A program made the translations under genes and the position numbers. DNA of 8,752 nt from Hyphomicrobiales bacterium (GTDB lineage Bacteria; Pseudomonadota; Alphaproteobacteria; Rhizobiales; TMED25). The notes below the pieces were generated by a model. It ran no database searches. It was not told the origin of the DNA and worked only from the letters and a program-made list of their open reading frames with translations. The DNA is taken from positions 1-8,752 of the forward strand of contig JADHLM010000044.1 of assembly GCA_016780665.1 (NCBI GenBank), read 5' to 3'. Every line of letters starts with the position of its first letter. Positions within the stretch are counted from its first letter, which is position 1. Of the stretch, positions 1 through 5,657 are shown piece by piece.

Positions 1-491
1 TCTTCAATACTTCTGGCTCCATTGGATATATCTTCATTCAATTTATTATTCATTTCAATTGGCCAAATACCAAAGACAGGATTTGTGGATGTATTCCACG
101 ATGAGATAATAATTTTACTTGGATGGTTTTTGGATAATTTAATCAATTTATTAATCTGACCCAATGAAATAAGTGGGTTATCAATTGGTATGCTCAGAAT
201 ATGCGTTGATTCTGGGTCATTTATGATAGCCCACATCATGGAAGAATATATGCCTGATAGTGGACCTAAATATCCTTCATGTATATCTTTTACGATGGTT
301 AATTTATTTTTTGTAGCCTCTATCCCGTTAGAGTTTGTATTAACTATTATGTTGAGGTCATTTGGGATAGATTTAATTAAGTAATCAATTATGTGTATAT
401 TATTCACTTTGATATTGATTTTATCTCCCTCTTCAAATCTCGTCGATTTTCCTCCAGCTAAGATAGCAGCTGTTGCCTTATAATTTTGCAT
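1..491 (-). CDS. mobA: Molybdenum cofactor guanylyltransferase MobA (3' end cut by window edge)
   Basis: MobA transfers GMP from GTP to molybdopterin, making the guanine dinucleotide cofactor used by DMSO-reductase-family enzymes in the cytoplasm. Reading the minus strand from the ATG at 491-489 gives 163 codons with no stop before the edge. Visible landmarks are the nucleotide-binding loop LAGGKSTRF (residues 11-19) followed by D23-K24, the acidic residue D69 before GPLSG (76-80), the IDNP motif with metal-binding-type D104 (canonical CDTP), and the C-terminal block NPVFGIWPIE (137-146). These occur in the order and spacing of the family, which is usually about 200 residues, so some 35-40 residues are missing. 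An AAGG Shine-Dalgarno (plus-strand 500-503) lies 8 bases from the start. The gene diverges from tusA. The related enzymes MocA and IspD/GlmU-type transferases share the first motif, but the GPLSG and PVFGIWP blocks favour MobA. Confidence 0.88.
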   Translation of the reverse strand, partial: MQNYKATAAILAGGKSTRFEEGDKINIKVNNIHIIDYLIKSIPNDLNIIVNTNSNGIEATKNKLTIVKDIHEGYLGPLSGIYSSMMWAIINDPESTHILSIPIDNPLISLGQINKLIKLSKNHPSKIIISSWNTSTNPVFGIWPIEMNNKLNEDISNGARSIE

Positions 492-501
492 AAATTAAAC
501 C

Positions 502-530
502 TTGTTAAGAGCATTTAGACTATTTATATT
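502..530 (+). promoter_or_regulatory. Candidate sigma-70-type promoter for tusA
   Basis: TTGTTA (502-507) and TATATT (525-530) are separated by 17 bases, matching the consensus at 4/6 and 5/6 positions. The predicted start is near 537, leaving a leader of about 50 bases before the ATG at 589. Its -10 box overlaps the -10 box of the divergent mobA promoter, so the two could not easily be occupied at once. Confidence 0.35.
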
Positions 531-557
531 ATATTTTGCCTAGGCCCATTAAAACAA
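528..557 (-). promoter_or_regulatory. Candidate sigma-70-type promoter for mobA
   Basis: On the minus strand, a -35-like TTGTTT (plus-strand 552-557) is followed after 18 bases by a perfect TATAAT (528-533). This predicts a start near 521 and a leader of about 30 bases to the mobA ATG. The 8-bp palindrome GCCTAGGC lies inside the spacer. Found by eye only; AT-rich DNA makes such matches common. Confidence 0.4.
538..545. repeat. 8-bp perfect palindrome GCCTAGGC
   Basis: A GC-rich perfect palindrome in an otherwise AT-rich spacer. It lies at the predicted tusA transcription start and between the -35 and -10 boxes of the mobA promoter, a suitable place for an operator. The regulator is unknown. 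Confidence 0.35.
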
Positions 558-562
558 GTAAT

Positions 563-580
563 AATATTCGAACGAATGTT
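563..580. repeat. 18-bp imperfect inverted repeat centred on ATTCGAACGAAT
   Basis: The arms match at 7 of 8 positions around a central AA; the core ATTCG-AA-CGAAT (566-577) is perfect. It ends 8 bases before the tusA ATG at 589 and overlaps the alternative TTG at 580. It could be a repressor site or a small hairpin over the ribosome-binding region. The halves ATTC and GAAT recall sites of persulfide-sensing ArsR-type regulators, but those have 8 bases between the halves and this has 4, so no assignment is made. Confidence 0.35.
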
Positions 581-588
581 TGGTTAAA

Positions 589-816
589 ATGAAAAGAAAC
601 TATGATATTGACTTGGTTGGCTTTAAATGCCCAATCCCAATCCTGAAAATCCGTAAAAAAATTCGAGATTTAAACAAGGGAGACACCCTATCAATAATTG
701 CTACTGATAAGATGATTAAAATTGATCTTCCAATTTTTTGTAAAGAGTCAGAATGTAGACTAATCGAGATGGTTGATGAAGGGGGCCAAATTTTTTGTAA
801 GATAGAGATAATCTAA
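589..816 (+). CDS. tusA: TusA/SirA-family sulfur carrier protein
   Basis: A 75-residue cytoplasmic protein of the TusA family. These carry a persulfide on one cysteine between a desulfurase and acceptors in tRNA thiolation, molybdenum cofactor maturation or sulfur oxidation. The diagnostic C-P-x-P motif is present (C14-P15-I16-P17), preceded by D8-LVGFK and followed by the family pattern up to the ATDK and FCKES blocks. I prefer the ATG at 589. A TTG three codons earlier (580) is in frame, but it sits inside an inverted repeat and the extra residues add no family signature. No good Shine-Dalgarno is seen for either. It diverges from mobA, which fits the known influence of TusA on molybdenum cofactor supply in E. 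coli. Its stop lies only 4 bases from that of the convergent transporter gene. Whether it acts in tRNA thiolation or in another sulfur pathway cannot be told from sequence. Confidence 0.88.
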   Translation: MKRNYDIDLVGFKCPIPILKIRKKIRDLNKGDTLSIIATDKMIKIDLPIFCKESECRLIEMVDEGGQIFCKIEII

Positions 817-820
817 ACTA

Positions 821-1702
821 TCATTTTCTTAAACTGACTATTACTAATGAAATAAAAATTAGCAAGCCACCTAAGTATTGTGACATTAAGAGTCTTTCAT
901 CAAGTATTATAGCAGCGGCTAAGGCCGTTAATAGTGGCTCCGTATTAAAGAACAGTCCAGATATGACAACTGATGTGAATTTTAGCGATAGCATCTGAAA
1001 ATAGTATGCCCCGACATAGCAAATAGATAGAATCAAAACTGGTAATAATATTTCTACATTCGTAAATACCATAGCTGGTGATAGTAAGATTAAGAATAAT
1101 AATAATACTGGAATTACACCCAAATGTACCCAAAATCCAAGGATAATTGGATGACATTTTTTGGAAGCCACACCCGCGGCGAAGTATAAGAAAGTTGCGC
1201 TTATACTTGATATCCCAGCTAAGAGAATCCCAATAGGGTTTATATTATTGAAATCTGGAACAATAACAAATATTAGTCCCAAGAAAACAACAGCAAATAC
1301 TAATATATCGGAATTCTTTATACTTCCTTTTTCCCTTATTAGCGTTGTGATTAATATTTGTATTGGAAAGGTGAAAAAGATAATAGCTGCGAGGGAAACT
1401 GGAATAAAATTTATAGATCCTACATAACACAAGTTAATAATGGCTGTAGTAATAGACACCACAACTACATGTGGTCTAACCTCAGAAGGTATATTAAATT
1501 TTAGCTTTCCACTAGCTGCAAGTATTAGCGATATGATGAACACGGTGACAGCTCGAGAAACAACGGAAAATATTGTTGGAACACCATTTTGCATTCCATA
1601 TGCAGCCATGGGATTATTAATTCCATAGCATAATGATGAAAGTACAGCAAAAAATGGTCCTTTATTTTTTTGTAAGTAACTAGAATCCGAAGAGTTATCC
1701 AT
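821..1702 (-). CDS. EamA/DMT-superfamily transporter, ten transmembrane helices
   Basis: A 293-residue inner-membrane protein of the drug/metabolite transporter superfamily, the usual length for a two-repeat EamA permease. Hydrophobic segments lie near residues 15-35, 42-62, 77-95, 98-122, 131-150, 155-178, 186-208, 215-236, 242-262 and 270-290. The second repeat ends with the typical FFNTEPLLTALAAAIILDE stretch (about 251-269), the conserved position before the last helix. The start is the ATG at 1702-1700; upstream there is only a weak GAG/AGATGG-like ribosome site. It converges on tusA with a 4-base gap and diverges from the MBL-fold operon. Substrates of this family range over amino acids, nucleosides, sugars and other metabolites and cannot be predicted from sequence. 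Export of a metabolite or of a toxic sulfur compound is possible, but nothing in the sequence shows it. Confidence 0.88.
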   Translation of the reverse strand: MDNSSDSSYLQKNKGPFFAVLSSLCYGINNPMAAYGMQNGVPTIFSVVSRAVTVFIISLILAASGKLKFNIPSEVRPHVVVVSITTAIINLCYVGSINFIPVSLAAIIFFTFPIQILITTLIREKGSIKNSDILVFAVVFLGLIFVIVPDFNNINPIGILLAGISSISATFLYFAAGVASKKCHPIILGFWVHLGVIPVLLLFLILLSPAMVFTNVEILLPVLILSICYVGAYYFQMLSLKFTSVVISGLFFNTEPLLTALAAAIILDERLLMSQYLGGLLIFISLVIVSLRK

Positions 1703-1720
1703 TAATCCATCTCATTGTTA

Positions 1721-1769
1721 TAATATTTAACTTAAAATTTTAATTAAAAGGTGTTACTAATATTTAACT
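1721..1769. repeat. 12-bp direct repeat TAATATTTAACT flanking AT palindromes
   Basis: The exact 12-mer TAATATTTAACT occurs at 1721-1732 and 1758-1769, 37 bases apart start to start. Between them are two overlapping perfect 12-bp palindromes, TTAAAATTTTAA (1732-1743) and TTTTAATTAAAA (1738-1749). The cluster fills the gap between the divergent transporter and MBL genes, where an operator would be expected. The DNA is very AT-rich, so chance is a real alternative. Confidence 0.35.
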
Positions 1770-1773
1770 AAAT

Positions 1774-1779
1774 AAGGAG
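1774..1779 (+). promoter_or_regulatory. Strong Shine-Dalgarno AAGGAG deciding a TTG start
   Basis: AAGGAG ends 6 bases before the TTG at 1786. This is the clearest ribosome-binding site seen in the window and is the reason for accepting the non-ATG start of the first MBL-fold gene. Confidence 0.7.
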
Positions 1780-1785
1780 CTTATT

Positions 1786-2649
1786 TTGGAAGATCATATA
1801 ATAGAACTATCGCCTAATAAAGCGTTTTCATTACAAAATATTGTTAAACTCGATGGCAGATTAAGCGCTTATCCTCCTGATGAAGATGGCTATGTGCCAT
1901 TAAATTGCTATCTTGTTAAAGAAGAAAAAGGTGCATTTTTATTTGATACTGGCTATGTATTCCATCAAGATAATATTCTCACACAACTAAATTCAATATT
2001 AGATAAAAATACGCCCTTATCAATAATTCCACTACGTATTAATGAGTTTATGTCTGTAGGAAATGCAAAAGCAATTTCACATAATTTTAATGTAATCTCC
2101 TATTATTCCCCGCATCCTGAAGCATCTGATTGGTTTGATTTTACTGACAAGGAGAGAGATCTGAGCTTAAAAGAAATTCCAACAAATCTTCTACGTGGCA
2201 CAGTGACATGTGAAGTTGGCGAAGGGAGTGGAAGAAATATCCAGGTTATAAGTGCGCCATTGAGGCTGATAAATACTTCCTGGATATATGACGAGCAAAC
2301 AAAAATACTTTTTTCATCTGATATGTTTAACTATGGGATCGCTCGATCCGATCAAGAAGAATGGATTATAAAACAAAATGATCCAAATATTACTAAAGGT
2401 GTTGTAAGATCCTTTTTACTAAATACAAGATATTGGTGGTTAGAGGGGGCAAAAACAAGATTATTAAGAGATAATATCAGGAAAGTATATGACACTTATG
2501 ATATCGAGATAATTGCACCAGGATATGGTAAGATATTTCAAGGAAAAGACCTAGTAAAACAACAATTTGAATTATTAGATGATATACTGAATGACTTAGA
2601 TGTATCAAATACTGAGGCAAAATATGTGCCAAGAAATTATATGAGGTAA
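1786..2649 (+). CDS. MBL-fold protein with degenerate metal site (first of pair)
   Basis: A 287-residue protein read from a TTG start with a strong upstream AAGGAG. The metallo-beta-lactamase fold is recognisable from NCYLVKEEKGAFLFDTG (40-56, with the usual D54-T-G), the later SSDMF (177-181, D179) and IAPGYGK (243-249). The metal-binding signature H-x-[HE]-x-D-H is missing: the corresponding stretch reads PLRINEFMSVGN (82-93). The C-terminal histidine of the usual APxHG is Y247. Only D179 remains of the expected ligands, so this is probably a non-catalytic member. Overall pattern and the downstream paralogue suggest relationship to the di-iron (ODP) domain of flavodiiron proteins, without the flavodoxin domain. 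It is cotranscribed with the next gene, with a 2-base gap, and is likely its structural or regulatory partner. Function unknown; family assignment is by motif reading only. Confidence 0.7.
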   Translation: MEDHIIELSPNKAFSLQNIVKLDGRLSAYPPDEDGYVPLNCYLVKEEKGAFLFDTGYVFHQDNILTQLNSILDKNTPLSIIPLRINEFMSVGNAKAISHNFNVISYYSPHPEASDWFDFTDKERDLSLKEIPTNLLRGTVTCEVGEGSGRNIQVISAPLRLINTSWIYDEQTKILFSSDMFNYGIARSDQEEWIIKQNDPNITKGVVRSFLLNTRYWWLEGAKTRLLRDNIRKVYDTYDIEIIAPGYGKIFQGKDLVKQQFELLDDILNDLDVSNTEAKYVPRNYMR

Positions 2650-2651
2650 AA

Positions 2652-3431
2652 ATGACAAAGAGTAAGCTACCAAGAGAAATACTAAAAAATATATTTTGGT
2701 TGGGTGATTGTTTGGAACAGAGATATCAAGGTAAGATTTATCATTCCTATAACTCGTCATATCTAATCGTTGGGGAGCGTTCTGCTCTACTTGTTGAGAC
2801 AGGTCACCCAAAAGATTTCAACGAGTTGCATGACCAAATTCAGAGTATTTTATTGGAAAAGGATATTCCTCTGAAGTACATATTTATTACCCATCAAGAA
2901 ACACCACATTCTGGAGGTGTGGGACGATTTCTCAATCTATATCCTGATGTGGAGATACATGGTGATGTGAATGATTATCATATGGCTTTTCCAAATTTTA
3001 GTAAAAATTTTATTGCGATGGAAGTTGGTGATAGCATTGACCTTGGGGGTATGGAATTTATTGCTGCAGAACCAGTTGTAAGAGATATGAGAACTTCTCT
3101 TTGGGGTTATGTAGCTCCTTATAATCTGCTATTCCCAGGCGATGGTTTTGCTTATAGTCATTATCATTGGGATGGGCATTGTGGTATGGTAGCAGAGGAG
3201 GCAGATACCTTAGATCTATTTGATGTTTCAGCTGTTTTTGCTGAACTTGCATTATTTTGGACAAATTTTGTGGACATGGAAATTTATACTAACAAGCTAA
3301 AAGAGCTCGTTAAAGAGTTAGATATAAAATACATAGCGCCAACGCATGGGCTTCCAATACTCAATATCAACGAAACAATGCCAAAAGTTATAGAAGGTCT
3401 ACAAGCTCCCTATCATAAGTTAGCTAGTTAA
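2652..3431 (+). CDS. MBL-fold protein, flavodiiron-like ODP domain (second of pair)
   Basis: A 259-residue protein with a stand-alone MBL fold. The metal motif reads ITHQETPHSGG: H81, E83 and H86 match the flavodiiron pattern H-x-E-x-D-H, while the aspartate is P85. D164 (FPGDGF) and H232 (IAPTHG) match the later ligands. The expected middle histidine, usually in a P-x-x-H-W-P-D-like stretch, appears as PVVRDMRTS (141-149) with no histidine, so the site is incomplete but may hold at least one metal. A histidine-rich stretch (H170, H172, H176) just after D164 might supply replacements. No flavodoxin or rubredoxin domain follows. The GAGG at 2643-2646, inside the end of the preceding gene, lies 5 bases before the ATG, implying coupled translation. 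Candidate roles are oxygen, NO or redox sensing or detoxification, or a hydrolase; sequence does not decide. Confidence 0.75.
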   Translation: MTKSKLPREILKNIFWLGDCLEQRYQGKIYHSYNSSYLIVGERSALLVETGHPKDFNELHDQIQSILLEKDIPLKYIFITHQETPHSGGVGRFLNLYPDVEIHGDVNDYHMAFPNFSKNFIAMEVGDSIDLGGMEFIAAEPVVRDMRTSLWGYVAPYNLLFPGDGFAYSHYHWDGHCGMVAEEADTLDLFDVSAVFAELALFWTNFVDMEIYTNKLKELVKELDIKYIAPTHGLPILNINETMPKVIEGLQAPYHKLAS

Positions 3432-3434
3432 ATT

Positions 3435-3448
3435 TTTTTAATTAAAAA
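3435..3448. terminator. A/T-only palindrome between convergent genes, possible bidirectional terminator
   Basis: TTTTTAATTAAAAA is a perfect 14-bp palindrome in the 6-base gap and the end of the convergent glycosyltransferase gene, whose stop codon lies inside it. A run of seven Ts (3433-3439) follows the MBL operon. With no G-C pairs the hairpin would be weak, so this is a tentative terminator only. Confidence 0.2.
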
Positions 3449-4457
3449 CACTTCTTTGAAGCCAATCATCAATTTTTTTTTCATTAAAATTAGTAGCTTC
3501 TGCAACAGGAAATTGAATGACTTTTGTACCAAGTTTCTTTGCATAGAAAGATGCTGAGGATCGAGCTGAAAGTAGAACTACTATTCTTTGTTGTAAAATT
3601 AATTTTTCAATGCAGTCATCTGTAATAATAACATTTAAGTTTAATGAATTAATAATTATTTCCATCAAATTATCTAGGTGTTTAGACCGGAAATCTTTGG
3701 GATGTGGTTTGATAAATAAATTTTTAGTATGACTTTTTGAAATTTCATCAATTACTCTAAGTTTTGTAATAATATTATATGACAATTCTGCAACATTAGA
3801 GACTGGGTCAAGGACTAATAAGACTGAGTTAGGCGTATTTTTAAGAGTCTCTTTCTTAAAAATCAATTGAACGATTTTTTTAAAATCGAATACTAATCTA
3901 TCATTAGTTGGGAAGTCAATATTTGCATTTCCATCAAGTAAGTATAGTTTATTTAAATTTGATGAGAAGAATGGTTTTTTTATAAATGGAAAATATTTAA
4001 TACCAATAAATTTCAGTATCCAATTGATAAAACTATTTAGATATTTAGTTGAAAGTTTTCCATATTTATACTCATCTTTTCTAAAAATATAATTTGCAGA
4101 TCCTTCTTCGATTAGATTAATTTCTTTTACTTGATTAGAATTATAGAATGCATTTATGTATGATAGGGATGTTTGAGGTAGATAGCAGCAAATTGGCCTA
4201 GTTTTATAACTTGTTGAGTAATTATTAAGAAGTTTAGTTATTTCTCCGTTTGTTGTTCGTTTCCATAACTTATTTATCGGTATAGGAGTTGTTTTAATTT
4301 TTGAGAAAGGTAAATAATTTCTCAAGGTGATAAATTCAATTTGATCATGTTTCAGACTCAAAAAATCTATTGCAGCTCTAGCTGCGAATTCTGTGGTTGA
4401 ACTTTGCACAAAAAATAAGTGTAACTCATCAACGCTTTTATTCTCTACATTATTCAT
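3438..4457 (-). CDS. Putative GT-B sialyltransferase
   Basis: A protein of 339 residues from the ATG at 4457-4455; a GTG one codon upstream (4460) is possible, but the GGA-like ribosome site fits the ATG better. Numbered from the GTG, it begins with LHLFFVQSSTTEFAARAAI (13-31), the GT-B N-terminal strand and helix seen in bacterial sialyltransferases. It then carries their three hallmark motifs: E-E-G (118-120, general-base D/E-D/E-G), K-P-H-P (251-254, binding CMP) and S-S (301-302, phosphate contact). Known families with this trio include GT52, GT38 and GT80; I cannot decide which by eye. No signal peptide or membrane helix is evident, fitting a cytoplasmic or peripheral enzyme acting on lipid-linked glycans. 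It lies divergent from neuBCA, which would make its donor CMP-sialic acid. It is lysine-, asparagine- and isoleucine-rich and looks more AT-rich than its neighbours. Confidence 0.78.
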   Translation of the reverse strand: MNNVENKSVDELHLFFVQSSTTEFAARAAIDFLSLKHDQIEFITLRNYLPFSKIKTTPIPINKLWKRTTNGEITKLLNNYSTSYKTRPICCYLPQTSLSYINAFYNSNQVKEINLIEEGSANYIFRKDEYKYGKLSTKYLNSFINWILKFIGIKYFPFIKKPFFSSNLNKLYLLDGNANIDFPTNDRLVFDFKKIVQLIFKKETLKNTPNSVLLVLDPVSNVAELSYNIITKLRVIDEISKSHTKNLFIKPHPKDFRSKHLDNLMEIIINSLNLNVIITDDCIEKLILQQRIVVLLSARSSASFYAKKLGTKVIQFPVAEATNFNEKKIDDWLQRSVFN

Positions 4458-4496
4458 CACTTATCCAATCTATCAAATATAGATTATTAGAAAATC

Positions 4497-4524
4497 ATAA
4501 TAATTATTATATTTAAAATGACAA
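4497..4524 (-). promoter_or_regulatory. Candidate promoter for the sialyltransferase gene
   Basis: On the minus strand, TTGTCA (plus-strand 4519-4524, 5/6 match to -35) precedes TATTAT (4497-4502, 5/6 match to -10) with a 16-base spacer. The predicted start near 4490 gives a leader of about 33 bases. The -10 box lies inside the perfect 14-bp palindrome ATAATAATTATTAT (4497-4510). Confidence 0.38.
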
Positions 4525-4550
4525 AATATTACTTAAGATAACATAAAATC

Positions 4551-4580
4551 ATATGCTAATATGCAGGAGAGTTATATAAT
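4551..4580 (+). promoter_or_regulatory. Candidate neuBCA promoter: tandem ATATGC repeat and TATAAT
   Basis: A perfect TATAAT lies at 4575-4580, placing a start near 4587, about 28 bases before neuB. There is no good -35 box at the right distance. Instead the region holds a tandem direct repeat, ATATGC-TA-ATATGC (4551-4564), where an activator could bind. No Shine-Dalgarno precedes the neuB ATG; a GCAGGAG at 4563-4569 is too far upstream to serve. Confidence 0.3.
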
Positions 4581-4614
4581 TAAATAATAATATTTTTATA
4601 AATATCATATACAA

Positions 4615-5643
4615 ATGAAAATAAGAGATAGAGTGATTGGCCCGAATCAGCCGCCATTAGTTATTGCTGAGATTGGTATTAACCATGGAGGAAATTTATC
4701 TGTTGCGAAGGAAATGGTAAGACTAGCAGCATCCTCAGGATGTGAATGCGTAAAACATCAAACACATTTTGTTCAAGATGAAATGACAAAAGAGGCAAGA
4801 GAAATCAAACCACCAAATGCAGATAAATCCATTTGGGAAATAATGTCGGAATGCTCATTAACTCGAAGTGAGGAAATAGAGCTTAAAAAATATTCAGAGG
4901 ATATTGGTTTAATATGGATATCAACTCCATTCTCACGATCAGCTGCGGACTTCCTTGAAGAAATTGACGTGCCTGCCTTTAAAATTGGATCAGGTGAAGC
5001 TGATAATTTACCTCTCATAAGACACATAGCAAAGAAAGGCAAACCAATTATATTGTCGACTGGCATGCAATCAATTAGTTCAATTAAGAAAACTGTTGCG
5101 ATACTCGATGACTTCAGAATCGAATATGCCTTATTAGAGTGCACTAATTTATATCCCTCTCCTCCAGAAACTATCAGTTTAAGGGGAATATCAGAACTAT
5201 CAAAAGCTTTTCCCAATGCAATAATTGGATATTCAGATCATTCAGTAGGTCCAGAAATGGCGCTTGCCTCAGTCGCTCTTGGAGCAAATATAGTGGAAAG
5301 GCACTTCACAGATACTTTCGAAAGAGAGGGGCCAGATATATCCTGCTCTATGGATCCTAAGGAGCTGGAATATCTAATTAATAAATCAAAAGAAATTCAC
5401 TTTGCATCAAGAAATCCTAAAAAACGTACTGTCCTTGAGGAAGAGGTATATAAATTTGCACGTGCTTCAATCGTTGCAGACAGAGACATAAAAGAGGGTC
5501 AAATTATAGAAGAAAAGGATATTTGGGCTCGGAGACCAGGTAATGGTGAAATACCAGGATATGAATTTGATAATATTATTGGAAAAAAGACCAATCGTGA
5601 TTTGAAGAAAAATGAACAAATAAAATGGGATGATTTAAGTTAA
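4615..5643 (+). CDS. neuB: N-acetylneuraminate (sialic acid) synthase NeuB
   Basis: NeuB condenses N-acetylmannosamine with phosphoenolpyruvate to form N-acetylneuraminic acid in the cytoplasm. The 342-residue product has the full two-domain plan. The TIM barrel starts with AEIGINHGG (18-26), then STPFSRSAADFLE (103-115), KIGSGE (123-128) and GKPIILSTGM (142-151). It continues with metal-binding-type H209 in GYSDHS and H230 in ERHFT. The SAF (antifreeze-like) domain covers about 282-342, with the ARRPGNG motif (305-311) whose R307 is the residue expected to reach into the partner's active site. Length matches the family (about 340-350). It begins an operon with neuC (14-base gap) and neuA. 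The legionaminic acid synthase is a close relative and cannot be fully excluded. None of the extra enzymes needed for that sugar is in the window, so plain Neu5Ac is favoured. Confidence 0.9.
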   Translation: MKIRDRVIGPNQPPLVIAEIGINHGGNLSVAKEMVRLAASSGCECVKHQTHFVQDEMTKEAREIKPPNADKSIWEIMSECSLTRSEEIELKKYSEDIGLIWISTPFSRSAADFLEEIDVPAFKIGSGEADNLPLIRHIAKKGKPIILSTGMQSISSIKKTVAILDDFRIEYALLECTNLYPSPPETISLRGISELSKAFPNAIIGYSDHSVGPEMALASVALGANIVERHFTDTFEREGPDISCSMDPKELEYLINKSKEIHFASRNPKKRTVLEEEVYKFARASIVADRDIKEGQIIEEKDIWARRPGNGEIPGYEFDNIIGKKTNRDLKKNEQIKWDDLS

Positions 5644-5657
5644 AATCAAGTATCAAT

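Noticed and set aside
190..384. Plus-strand open frame of 64 codons
   Set aside because: It lies antisense within mobA, whose minus-strand translation carries clear family motifs; the plus-strand product has none.
580..588. TTG start for tusA at 580
   Set aside because: It overlaps an inverted repeat, has no ribosome site, and the ATG at 589 gives a normal family N-terminus.
945..1628. Several short open frames on both strands
   Set aside because: All lie within the EamA transporter gene in other frames and look like shadows of its hydrophobic codons.
1719..1724. TATAAT on the plus strand upstream of the first MBL gene
   Set aside because: No acceptable -35 box lies 16-18 bases upstream and the sequence there is the start of the transporter gene; not called as a promoter.
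2605..3264. Minus-strand open frames opposite the MBL pair (2605-2811 and 3058-3264)
   Set aside because: Both are antisense to well-supported MBL-fold coding sequence and lack start signals.
4773..5216. Minus-strand open frame of 147 codons
   Set aside because: It is antisense to the conserved barrel of neuB and has no recognisable domain or ribosome site.
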